Source of the DNA: Onchocerca volvulus
Taxonomy: Eukaryota > Nematoda > Chromadorea > Rhabditida > Onchocercidae
Assembly: GCA_000499405.2 (NCBI GenBank)
Contig: HG738138.1
Span: 186,001-250,000, forward strand
Length of the DNA stretch: 64,000 nucleotides
Direction of reading: 5' to 3'
The notes beneath the pieces were generated by a model. The model searched no databases, had not been told where the DNA came from, and saw nothing but the letters and a program-made list of their open reading frames with translations. The first letter of the stretch is position 1; every line of letters begins with the position of its first letter. Positions 50,180 through 62,288 of this stretch are shown in pieces. The translations under genes were made by a program, and so were the position numbers.

Positions 50180-53100
50180 CATTATTATCGACTGTTTATT
50201 TTCAAACTTTAGTAGCGAGATGTAGCAAAAAATCGGTGAACGAAGATCAATAGTGGGAATTAGTGGGAGTAAAACTAATGCGTCACATTGTTGGGCACTC
50301 CATCATCACACTGCTTATTTTCTAATATATTTCGATCGCTTTTTGAATTAAAAATCGATAACTTCAGAAGAATTGTTTTGATAAATCCTTTTCTCATCAC
50401 AAAAAATACTGAAGAAATATGTAACTCATGAAGGTTTACACAATATTTTGATTTAATTTTGATCAAATCAAAGTCAAAATACATGCAAAGAAAAAAGTCA
50501 TAAATTTTTATTTTCAAAGTGGTGACAAATAATTAGCACTGCTGTGTTTTGTAACAATATTTATGAGTGAGTAAAGGAGAAGGGAAAAAAGATGGTGCAG
50601 TACCCGAGCATATTAATTAACAATTTAAATAAACTGTTAAGCAAAAGGAACGAAACAGAATAGTTTTAAAGATGTCCTTCAACTGCTTACTTTAATGATG
50701 AAAATTTCCAATTCCAAAATTTTATATAAAATGGAGAAACCGAAGATGCTTAACGATTACGAAATCTTAACATAAACTACAATTTTCACGCACAACGAAT
50801 AATTTGGCTATAATCCAATGTTTGCTAAAAGTAGCAAGCTCAGATATTAAATTCAGTTAAAGCTTCTCAAAGCTCTAAATAAGAACTTCTGTTTATCAAA
50901 ATCTAACTAGTCTGGAATATTTTACATCTTCTCAATTAGTGAATATTCGAATATTCAGAAATTGAAAAGAAAAAGTGAAACAGTCGGAAAGTATATATTA
51001 AGTGGTTAAATAAACCCAATAAATATATAACTTTCTAGTAGTTCTCAATGAAAAGTGCGAATGAATGGAGGAAAATTTCTTTCGATCAAGGATCCAGTCC
51101 GCCTTTATTCTTATTGCCTTCAGAACCTGTTTTACAGAATAGCTGTTGTGCTAAACAGAAGGAAGGGGCAAAAATGATGCCAATGAATATCAGGACTAAG
51201 GCAGAAAAGGAAAAAACCGAAAAATTAGAGAGAGGATTGGAGGGAAGTGGGAACAGAAAAGAAGGGGAAAATGGTTGATGGTACTCTTCATGTTTCCTCA
51301 TTTCAGAGTTCCTATCCACTTCGTTATAAACAGAATTATCTGCGCAGAGCAACCTGATACAACTGCTTTGTCATAAATGATAACAGGTTTGGCAAGAATT
51401 TCGAAATTACGGTCGCTGATGCTACCAAACGAATGTCATAGATACAGTTTGAACAGATATTTCAAACATAGTTTGAACAAATTAAGATACACTTTGAAGT
51501 GAAAATCTTAATATTTTATGGAGAAAGATGATTGACTTTGTTGAAAATGCCGCAGATTACGATTTGTTCAGAGTTGGCACTTTTTTTTTTCTTTTTTTGC
51601 TGTTAAAGGCAATAAAAAGAATCAAACTTCAATAGACATAAGGACAACGATAATGGCAACGACGACATCAACAACCGCAGGGATGGGATAAGAACAACGG
51701 AAACAAGAGAAGTGGCAGAAGTGTCGCAAATAATGGTCACATGAATGTTTGGAGGAAAGGGAGCAGAAAAATTCTTGAAAATTTACATGTGAAGAAGAAG
51801 GAAAATGAACGAGAATTGTGTGGACGGACGGATGAATGGATGGATGGGCGATGTGACGAATGTGGCGGCGATATGTGTCGTGTATATGTGCGGCAAAAGT
51901 AATATCAATAAATCATGCCATTAAATGAGATAATGCGGTATAGGTCGCCTACAACCTACCTTTTTCATTCCGCTCCATCTACTCACTCACTGTCCGGGTG
52001 ATCGGCTTGATTCGAGAATCAACAACCTACGATCAGCTGTATTCCATTGTCATTCAATCGTGTCCATTCTTGTTTCGGTCCCGATCTTCTACCTAGAAAG
52101 ATTGTTTTATAGCTGTACCGCCAATGACGACCCAAATTTCAACGTATGAAATCACTACGCTCACTGCACTCTCCAGTAATTCACTATAGTCTTTTCAATT
52201 TCAATCAGCTCCTTACAAACATGTTTGAAATCAAAAATAGGAAAGACTACTCAGCAGATCTTGCTATTCTAACCTTAATCAACATCATTTATTTCACATT
52301 TTTCTAATAAGCTCCGGGATGATCCAAATATAATTCATGGCATGTAGCAAAAATGGAAATCTGAATCCCATATCGATCAATTTTTGTATTATTTAAAAAG
52401 AAATGAATCCTTTTTCGATATTTTTCTTCTTGGAGCATGTCCAGAATCTATCCTTGAATATTGTAGTTTCGCCCCATCTTGCAGCATCTTTTTAGGTGAT
52501 AGATTGAAAACGATAGATGAGAGAAAAGGAGGAACGTTTTTCAAGATGGCGATTACTTGAATACAGACGGATCATTCCAGCTTCCTTCGAGGAAAACCTA
52601 ATCCTATCGAGTTGAGCGTTTTTTACAGAAAACATACTTCGGATGCAGGGAGCAAGATGATTCTGCAAAATACGAGTGCATACAGACTGCAAACGCGCGG
52701 AAAATAAAGCGGATCGATCTATGCTTGCTATTCTAATCCGACTATCTCGTTCATTTGAAGCCTTCATCGAAAACGATTGGCACGCCATTTTAAAAGAATT
52801 GAGTAAAGAAATTCATCGATAACGGTTATCAGAGGAACCAACGCAACAGCAGCAATTGAAAGATTGCAAGAATGACAAGTGACAACAGCGAATGGCATCA
52901 CCTTCGGGCACATTGACGTCGTCCAACTGGTCATTTGTCGTCCATTGGATTGGATCAACAACTATTCTCATTTCCTCCGCTCCGAACAATAGTACATTCT
53001 GTTCAGCTTTCCTTGCAAATCAACGATGCACCACTACATTGTTTTACAATTCGCGATGCATTGATTTAGTGGCGTGCGTCGAATCAATCAGATCAGATCA

Positions 53101-54619
53101 TAAGGCTAAGGAGCAAAGCTGTTATTGGAAATGGAAATGTTGAAGGATTCCAAATAAGATTTGAAGTCCTTATACAAATATTTTTCTCTGCTCTAACATG
53201 TTTTTGACTGATGCTGCGAAGAGAAAAATCCAAAATATTTTTTCAGTGGTTACAGATTTAAATTGCCACGTGAATGCCAGTATTTCCGAATATTGTTACG
53301 AGTGCTCATAAGTTACGAAAGACATACCAGTTATTCTTGAAATTTTATAAAAATCATCTTGAAATCTAATTATTTTTGTTGCATTTTCTAATCATTAATT
53401 TTATCTTTCTAAAATTTTTGAAAAAAAAAAAAACGATTGTGTTAATAAATACAAAGATTTATGCCAGAACAGGTATTGCGAGTTTTTGTGGCTCCTCAGT
53501 AATTTTAAATATTCAAAAAGACTGATCACTTAGAAGTTTAGAAATATAAGAGTGTTTTCTAAATCCAAAAAATTTAGTAAAAATTTCGAAATTTGTGAAG
53601 CTGTCACCATCCTTTTTCACCTTCATTTCAAAGACAAGTTAGAAGAAAGTGATGACAGCCACAAAATCTCAAATTACTTCATACATCTGACAATATGGAA
53701 GGCAAACACTAATTTTAAAAACTTAGGGTTACAAATGAATATTAATAGAAAGCAATAAATTTAAAATTATGAAGATGGATGCATTTTTCTTCACATTTCT
53801 GAGAAGTTTATAGCTGTTGAATTCCATTTCACTTTCATTTCAATCCAACTGTATTTGGAGATCTTGCCTAAAAAATAGCAATAAAACCAAAATCACTTTT
53901 TATTGAGTATAAGTTGTTTTTTTTTAAAAAACTTTTGACATAAGTAATGAAATCTCCACAAAAGTTGTATTTACTTTAAAATAAAAAGTTGAAGTGTTTC
54001 TCAAGTCTGAAAGTTTAGAAGTATTGCGTACTTACGTGCCTAAAAATAACCTTATGCTCATGTATATATCCTCATGCCATGTGTTTAACCTACAAAGGCT
54101 TTTGGTCAAATATCCGAATATTCATTTGGAATTAATCCGACAAATTCAGAAAATTCTGTTTCATTTCTCCATTTGCGGTAAAAATTACTACGATGAATAA
54201 ATCAAATAGAATAGATTAGCGATGGTATTGATTGTTCAGCGTGAAATGCGTTAAGTGTGTAACTAAGTTGATTTATCAGAACGAGTGATTCCCGAGTAAA
54301 AGAAACATTGTCTGCTATTTGCTATGGCAGTTACCATTGGGACAAGATATTGAATTCTACCTCTTTTGAAATTACATCTTATGATGCGGAATAATTAAGA
54401 ATGATTTATTAATTTAAATATAATCCAGTAAAAAAAGGTTGCATCCATTATATCTTTTTTTACTCCTACAAATCTTTTGTTTTTTGTCGTTATTCTAGAG
54501 TTAATTCAAAATTGTTCCGTTTACCTTCTCTCTCTGATAATAAAATTGCTTGATTTTGACACTTAGCTAAATTTTCATAGAAAAGTTTATAAATGAGGAT
54601 GAAATTTTGGAAGACGCTC
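50172..54619. other. Intergenic between acn-1 and the amine receptor, no gene seen
   Basis: This 4.4 kb should contain the acn-1 promoter. Seen: a GGAT/GGAC-rich short tandem stretch at 51,826-51,850; a T tract at 51,582-51,598; a relatively GC-rich interval at 52,500-53,140 with overlapping short frames on both strands (for example a minus frame reading VVDPIQWTTNDQLDD then a stop). None of these is supported by splice sites. Confidence 0.45.
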
Positions 54620-57600
54620 TTACCCGCAGCTACCATTCAGGCAAACATTCCGACTTGAGCATAATACATTGCCGAACAATATCTTTTTGAAAGCAATTCG
54701 GAAATCTCTGTTTAAAATCGTATAAATGATTGGATTCGCCGTGGAGTTTGCATAACCTAACCAGGTAACAGCCTAAAATACCAACCATGTTTACCATAAC
54801 CAATACGGAAATTATGCACAAACTGCTTTCTCTTCAGATCAGAATTCTCAAAATGTCGGCTCAGTACTGCATCAAATTCTGAAGTACAACAAAACGGATA
54901 CATCAAACTTATTGAAATTTCCTAACAATAAAATGAAAGAAACTAAATTCATCACTTAAATATTGAAAAAGTTGGAAATGAATCAAAAAAAAAATGAGTA
55001 TCGAATTGTTTACCTTGAACTGCACATCGGATATCAAATCTGGAAGAAAGGAACGAATGACATTTACAATAAAGAATGGCAACCAACATATCAGAAATGT
55101 GCCCATTATTACTCCCAGTGTAAGCCTTCAAATTAAAATTTGCTCCGAAAAAGAATTAAAAAATTGATTTTATGTAAAAAAAACTTGGAAATTAAAAAAA
55201 TATAGATCTAAAAAGTTTAGTAAGGATAGAGAAAATTTCGAATTCTTTCTGGAAATTTAAAAGCGATATTAGCAAATTCGGATGATTTTGGGAAATTTTA
55301 GTCAAGACCATAATAAGGTGTGAAATTAGGAAGATTTAATTCACAAAAGAAACATATGTCAAGATGATGCATAGAAGAAAAAAAAGTGTTTTTGAAGTGA
55401 TATTTCCACGCTTAGGATTGCGAGCTCCAAACTCTTAGCTTACAATGAATAAGATAATTCTGAATTTTTGCCAAAACAAACGTTGGTAAACTTGGATGGA
55501 GTTCAAAAGTGAGCTTACAATGAAAAATGATAAACTTTCACGAAAGCGAAGAGAATAATGATAAGAGCAGAGATAGATCGGCGCCAAAGACTAATTATTG
55601 GATATACCCAATCTCATTCAAAAAGCAAGTGCAACCTGGCTTTCTGATCAGTAATACAGAGTTGTGACGATGTATTTTTCGGCTTAATTCGTTCCGATAC
55701 CGCTGGATCACTTTTGTGGCAACAATGACACATTGCAAGTATTCTATCGTAGAATTCAGCATTCGCGTTCTGAAATCTTCGTGTTTACATTGCTATTTCT
55801 TTGAAATGTTCGCTATGAATCAAACACAGTTGTGAGTGAAACTGGTTTCTGAGAAAATAGCAAATGTGTATGATATGCAACTGATTAAATATTTCAAATA
55901 AATATAAATTTTAGGAGTCAAAAAATCAAAAAAGTCAGATTCATGCAAGATAATTGGCGAAACTTTTTTCTTTGAAAATGAAAAAAGTGATTTGGCATTC
56001 ACACAATAATTGTTATGCTAAAAGAAAATTAGCTGCAACTTAAATGTGCTTTTTTGCTTCTTTTGAATTTTCAAATTGAAATAGTGAAACGATACAAATA
56101 GATTTACAGAAAAGGATAGTTATTAGTTGCAAAAGCTTCTCATATTTCTAATCATCACCTGCAACAACTTTTAGCTAATCTTCAGTTTCTGCATTCTACG
56201 TTGACAAATATTTCTATTTCGTCATATTTGTTTTTGATTCTTGCCATTTCGTTTAGACTGTCTCAAGCAGTAAAGCATCAAATCTCAGTTAAGGCATTTT
56301 CTTTCAGTCAAAACATTATCAGTCATCCAGAATGCGAAATTTAGCTTCAAATCAGGCAAGAAAAAACGCAATTTGAAAACTAGCTAATATGATGAAGATA
56401 AAATGCCTTAAAACCTTTCGATTCGATGCTAACTAAGATAAAAAGGAATTTGCTGAGAAGAAAGGGAGGCAAAAGTGTGTGAATTAATATATGCTTCTAA
56501 TATCACTAGTACAGCTACCATATGAAATTGAAAAGTAGAAATTTGCTAAGAAATTTAAAAAAGATACATTTCGGATTCCTTCATAAGCATTCGGTGCTAC
56601 AGCGAAGTTGGCTGTTTGCTGAAGTTGGATACGCATTATTTTGGCATGTTTTCTGGCGAACAGATACAGTCGGGTGTAGAGAAGTACCATCATTGCGGCG
56701 GGGATAACAAAACTGCACATGGAACTGCCCAATGCATAAAATGGCTTAAGTCGTAACTCACATCTCGGATAGGAGCTGCAATTGGCCAGAGCTATCAAGG
56801 AATGAAGTGACCGCAAAACTTTTGGACGAAATGCTTCTTGCAGTGAACTTAATTTCATCTCACCATCCGATCCGTTCAGAGCATGCGGAGAAAAGTAACT
56901 TACTCGTCGTACTCGGTCCCATCAGTCTCATTCCTCTCACCGTTCCCTTCATCTCTTTGTGCTAATTCCAGGATAATTTGTGTGAAACCAATGATGGCGG
57001 ATATCAGCCAAACAAAAGCTATAACGATGCATATTTTTCGCCTCCTGAAGCCTTCATACATACGGCAAGTGCAGCATAATGCATCATAATTATCATTCAA
57101 TAGAAACCAGAACTTTGACTGAACAATTGCAAACACTGTATGTCCGATTCCTCCAGTCAATAACGGCTTCACCTTGTATTTCCTAATTTATCACTTTTCA
57201 CTTTAACAAATTTTTTTCATACTTTCTTCTCGATTACTGTTTTGCTCACCTTTTCTTATGTTTATTGCGTACAGCATTCATCATAAAATATCTTTCTCAA
57301 CAAATAATTATAGTGCATTATTGATTGTGTCACTAATTACACAACTAATCATCTTAGTAACAACCACTTCAAATTCTTTTAAAATCCTATCTAACTAATG
57401 AGTCCACCAAAAGAAACCGCTGTCGGAAAAACTATTTCTTTATTTTTGAGACCTGTCTTAAAAGATTCATCTTTTTAATAAAGAAAAAAGTTGTTTAAAA
57501 TAAATTGATATCATAAAGGCGAAAATCTCGATTTCTTGTTCGCATTCAAGAAAAGCTTGCGTACTTTTATATTTATATATATTACTTTTATATTATTTTT

Positions 57601-58269
57601 CTCATACAAGAGGGAACTGAAAATATCTGCCAGAGTCTGTCAGAGATAAGCTATTGCATTCTCTGTTTCCTGGAAATTTATTTTCTCCGCAGAGGAAAAA
57701 AGCAGATAACGGTAGCAAGCAATTCGAATATCGATACATCATTTCTCCGTCGTCTCAACAATTAACACCAATACGCTTAAATATAGATTGCGAAAAGCGA
57801 CACCTGACATAAACAAGTGGGCGACTAATATACAGAAATCTATGCAGGGCAATTGCAGAAAGATTGAGTATCGAAGCTGTGGTGCATGTAATATCGAAAC
57901 ATATCCAAATCTGGCAGTACAGGCGACCAAATGGCCAATATCCAAGAGTATCATTGGCTGCTGCGAATAACATCACCTGGCAAAAACGTCGCTAATAATT
58001 AACAATTAATCTCACCTAAAATATCACCAAATCACAACAAGAAAAAAACACTTTAACTATTTTGAATGAAATTAACTTAAACTTACAAGCAAGGATATGA
58101 GAAGGTCTGATACAGCAAGCGATACTAAGAACAGATTCTCCTGTTGTCGTCGCAAAATTCGATCGCAAAATACAGCAATACAAACTAGCAAATTCCCACC
58201 TAGTGCAACCAAAATAATAGCAGCATAGACAAGTAATAGAATACTAGCAGCTGAGAGTATTTTCAACAT
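54620..58269 (-). CDS. Class A GPCR, biogenic-amine receptor type, seven exons, complete
   Basis: G-protein-coupled receptor for a monoamine-like ligand. Exons 58269-58087, 57976-57804, 57044-56904, 56775-56568, 55769-55636, 55125-55014 and 54772-54620 join in phase to 367 residues. TM1 GGNLLVC (N26); TM2 LAVSDLL (D55); TM3 C82 and the amine-binding D89 (WICFDIT); TM5 [10 protein letters not shown] with Ser183/184/187 at the catechol/phenol-contacting positions; TM6 CWLPFF (293-298); TM7 [14 protein letters not shown] (NPxxY at 330-334). Cys82-Cys171 is the expected disulfide. The second extracellular loop has an N-glycosylation sequon at Asn157. The DRY motif is HRF (106-108). ICL3 is short (~45-50 residues) with a CHCCHK cluster. 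The N-terminus before TM1 is only ~8 residues, and the C-tail has three cysteines. Subfamily (dopamine, serotonin, tyramine/octopamine) cannot be fixed by eye. Confidence 0.94.
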
Positions 58270-58325
58270 TTATTGAACAGTTAATCAGATTGCAATCAAT
58301 GCTGCCTTATTCCATCTGAAAATCC
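58270..58325 (-). promoter_or_regulatory. 5' leader of the GPCR gene: acceptor and two-codon upstream ORF
   Basis: On the minus strand GGATTTTCAG (ending at 58,316) is a strong acceptor, with ATGGAATAA immediately after it and the main ATG at 58,269 about 46 nt further on. The acceptor could take a spliced leader or a 5' UTR exon. If used, the mRNA would begin with a two-codon uORF that could lower translation. Inferred from sequence only. Confidence 0.4.
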
Positions 58326-59520
58326 AGAAATTGACACTCTTCTTTATTCAGTTACAGTCACTTTGTTCTGAGAAAGTTTAGCATATAAAACTGGTTATCA
58401 TATGGGATATTCCGATTACGGAATACGTACTTGAAAATTTCAAAATCTTCACTTGGTTGAATAAGAGTACAGGCAATAAAGAAAACTGTGTGCATGTACT
58501 AGAAAACTTTTGCTTAGAAAATTTACTTGGCTTTTTCCCGAAGCCATGATCTGACAACAAGCTACTTTCCAGAAGTTACACTAAAGTAGGATTAGATAGG
58601 TTTTCTTGGCCTTAAAATGTTCTAGATTTTGATGATCGGTAAATAAGAATTGGACAAGCATAAAGCAATTGCAAAAAAAAAAATGGAGATACTCATAAAA
58701 GAAAAAATTTGGCCAGGAAAAGGAAGTTAACATAACTTTAAAAAGACGGCTCAGGTCAAAGATTTAATTCTTTATCAGGTGCAATTAGATGAGGATAATC
58801 CGAGATTCAAACTGGTCTAATCTAATGTGTAGATAAAGTTATGTCCAAAGACAGACACTGCGAAATATTTGCAAACATAACAATAGTTGATAGAAAAAGA
58901 TGCATATTTTGCCGGAAACTATTTAAATCATCATTAAGCTGATTAACTACATGCAAAATTTTTACTTCCAGCTTTTTTGCATAAAGTTGAAACTTTTATT
59001 AGTCGATTATCTACTGATTCATTCATTTATTTATCTTATATATATCACGAATCGTAAGGTAATGCATACATACGTCCGAGTATTAAAAATTAAAGAAGCA
59101 AAAATTGGCTGATCATTTATCTCGGACATTATTTAAAATTACCACCGAGACATATTTTCAAATTTATGCTTGAAGGATCCCTTTGACTGAACCTTTGCCA
59201 GATGACGGAGAAATGGAAAGGAATGAATGCAGAAAGTGAGACGATGTTAAAAACATTAATTTTTTCCATCTCTCAACTGAAATTGTAACCATCAATTTGA
59301 TATGATACCATCGACATGATCAACTGAGTTCAATCGTCTCGATCAATTAAAGAAAGCAGATGTAATATCTATCTTTCCGTAGATCTCGCAAATGACGTAA
59401 ACGCGTAATGTCCTTGTGAATAAATGAGTAGCTAAAATATACTAACCAGTTGACTAACGTTTAGACAATTTATTCACAGGACTTGCCTTTTTGCTTTTAA
59501 CTACATATATTTCTATGATG

Positions 59521-59579
59521 TCTAAAATAAATTCATCAAAATCTTTTTCAAAATCTAAAATAAATTCATCAAAATCTTC
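59521..59579. repeat. Tandem duplication, 33-bp period
   Basis: TCTAAAATAAATTCATCAAA.. occurs at 59,521 and again at 59,554 with no differences over 26 bp. The exact identity indicates a recent duplication. Confidence 0.9.
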
Positions 59580-61823
59580 AGATCATATTGATCTCTTGTA
59601 CACTTTTCAACTGGCTGAAAATTTCAAACGAATCTGATCAAAAATTGAATCTGATTTTGCAAGTGTTCAACATAACTGAATGAATACTGCAAACTGATTT
59701 GTATTATCTATATATCTGGGCAAAAATAAAAGAACTGATGACAGATTCTGTGCAAATTCATTGATCTTTTAAAGGATATGGCTCAAAATTTAAGTAACTA
59801 TCAATGTATTTTGTTTTTATATTACGCAAAAAAGTCTAAAGTTTTAGTTGATCGTCTGAAATACAATGTTATATCTGCAAACATTACGCTAATACCAGTC
59901 CAGAAATTAACGATCTATAGCAGTTATCATGAAATTTACTTTTTTTTCAAGAAACAATAATTTCGATAAATTCGAAAAAAGCAAAAGTCGTTCAATTGGA
60001 AAACTGGAAGTTAATTTTCGCCGCCGACTCATTTTCAAAGCTTTATAAATTGAAGTAAAAATTTTTAGTGTAATAATTTATAGACATTACCTGAGAAATT
60101 CAAGTGACTATTTGTTTTTGATCTTTGCTATACAAAATTTGTGCCACATATTGCAAATGACATTTTTACGGTACTGTCCAAAATTAATCATTATTCTAAA
60201 ATAACAGGCAGTTGTAAGTTGTAGTATTTTTGTAAAAAATTTCGCATATTTATTTTTAAGATCGTCCATCAGAAATCTCATTGAAAAACTTTGTGTAGAC
60301 AAGCACCGAAATTTTTCAAACATTGCTATTACTTTTTAAAAATGGTAGTAATAACGCTAAATGGTTTAGAGGAGTAAATTTTCATCACGAACTTCCTTAA
60401 AACTTTTCATAGCAATGAGAGGATCATGTGAAATGGTTTCAAGAAATGATAATGTGTGAATATCTTGCAAATAAGCGAGTTTACATAAAAACCAGTAAGA
60501 ATTGTGAAAAAAAAAAATTAAAGTTCATTGAAAATTTGATGATGGATGCAAACTGTAACTACATTTTCATTTAGCTAAATGAATTAAAAAACTGTTCCTA
60601 ATTCCAACTTTTTAATGAGAAATTACAGTTGCTGAGGAGTGCGTAATATTGTTGATGTGCTACAGGAAGCCAATTAGTTGCCAAAATTTGTTTAAGAAAA
60701 AATGAAAAACATACTGAAGCATATGAATGGCGTAATAATTGCTGAAATTCCATGCAAATATAAATATTCGTTCCTGAAACCAGGCCAAGAAAGCTAATAA
60801 ACAAGTGATGACTTAGGGCAATGAATTTCTCGAGGCGGAATTAAAAGAAATACGAAAATTTGTGAAACAAAAGCTATGAATAGGACATTGAATTAAAGGA
60901 AGTCATAGCAGTCAATAGGGAGAAAAAAAACGAAAATTCAGAAAAATTGATTAAGAAATCAATTAGATAGGAAGAACTTTTACTCTGCCATTTAGGCTTT
61001 TCATTCTCTCTTTTTTTTCTTTACTTTTATACTGCAAAAAGAGATGAAGATTTTCAGAAAAATTTTTAAAATATCGCTGTAAAAAAAGCAAAATTTGCAT
61101 TTGCAGTCAGAAAGTGAAGGTAATAAAATGAAAACGAGTATGGCAAGGGTAGGAAGTACGTATGCAGCGAAAAGTTTACGTCCAACTTCGAAACTTTGCT
61201 TTCACCAATCGAAAACTTGATTGATAACAAGTCAAATAGCTGCGACTATTTATACATGTTTAATATCAAAATTATATTCTCACTGATTCAGAGAGGTCCG
61301 GTAAAACATATAATGTGAATGGAAGAAACCAAAATAAAAGAGTAAGGTTCCAGTTCAAAGAGAACTTTGAAAAAGAGTTTTTGCATCGCATGGCCTTGAA
61401 AAAAAATCTTAAATTAAGAAGTGTTGGTAAAAATGGAAAAAAATTGTTTTGGCTTCAAAAGCCAGGTTCCTTTTTTGCTGGCACTCTCCCATACTTGTAA
61501 TTTAATGTTTATGGAATATTTATTCCAATTTCAAATTTTATTATGGTAATGCAAAGAATATGCATTATTTTTAGGATGGAAATGCGAGCTAAATCGTCAG
61601 CCAATTTGCCTGTTGAAGATTCAGGACATGTTTGTAGTAGAATACTTTTTTTCCGGCTGAGAGGTGACAAATCATATTAATTCTCATATTAATTCTATGA
61701 ATAAACTGACTTGCTGGAGATCAATGGCGAAACAGGTCTATGCTTCAAAACAAATTCATCTGCTAGCTGTTCATTCAAATTTTTAACTGTTCTAGGAACA
61801 GACAAATACAATCGACTTACATA

Positions 61824-62288
61824 TTCAGAATAAAAGGAATAACAGGAGGTTCTTAGCCAACAGAGTGAAACGGCTTGAAGAAGGAAAGTAAATTGGAAAT
61901 GCAAAGTGAATTTCAAGAAATAAGTGGAAGGAGGAAATTGGATTACAAGAGTTAGGTTGTTTATTTGGAAATAAAAATAATCTTTAGACGACATAGCACT
62001 GCATAAGTAAGGTGCAACGAAAATGGGATAACAGAAGTTTTATCATCATTTATTAATGTCTTTCAGAATAAAAGAAGCAACAAGAAATAGCTAAGCCGAC
62101 ATGTAAACAAGCTTAAGCAGGCAAAGTAAATTAAAAACCTAAGTGAAAAGGAAAAAATAAATTGCAGGAATTGGGTTGCTTATGCATTCTGACAACCCAG
62201 CACTGCACAAGTAAGGTGCAACGAACAAACGAGTAATAGTAAATTGAGAATTGCTGCTTGCCAACATTTAATCATCATTTATTAACAG
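61824..62288. repeat. Diverged tandem duplication, ~238-bp period
   Basis: The two copies start with TTCAGAATAAAAG at 61,824 and 62,062. They share AAAGTAAATT, the segment before GGTTG, AGCACTGCATAAGTAAGGTG (second copy: CACAAGTAAGGTG), GGTGCAACGAA, and ATCATCATTTATTAA at the ends. Divergence is moderate with small indels. No coding potential is seen. It may be part of a longer dispersed repeat. Confidence 0.8.

Noticed and set aside
52492..53143. Overlapping frames of 65-98 codons on both strands
   Set aside because: Relatively GC-rich sequence yields long chance frames; no splice sites, family motifs or consistent start.
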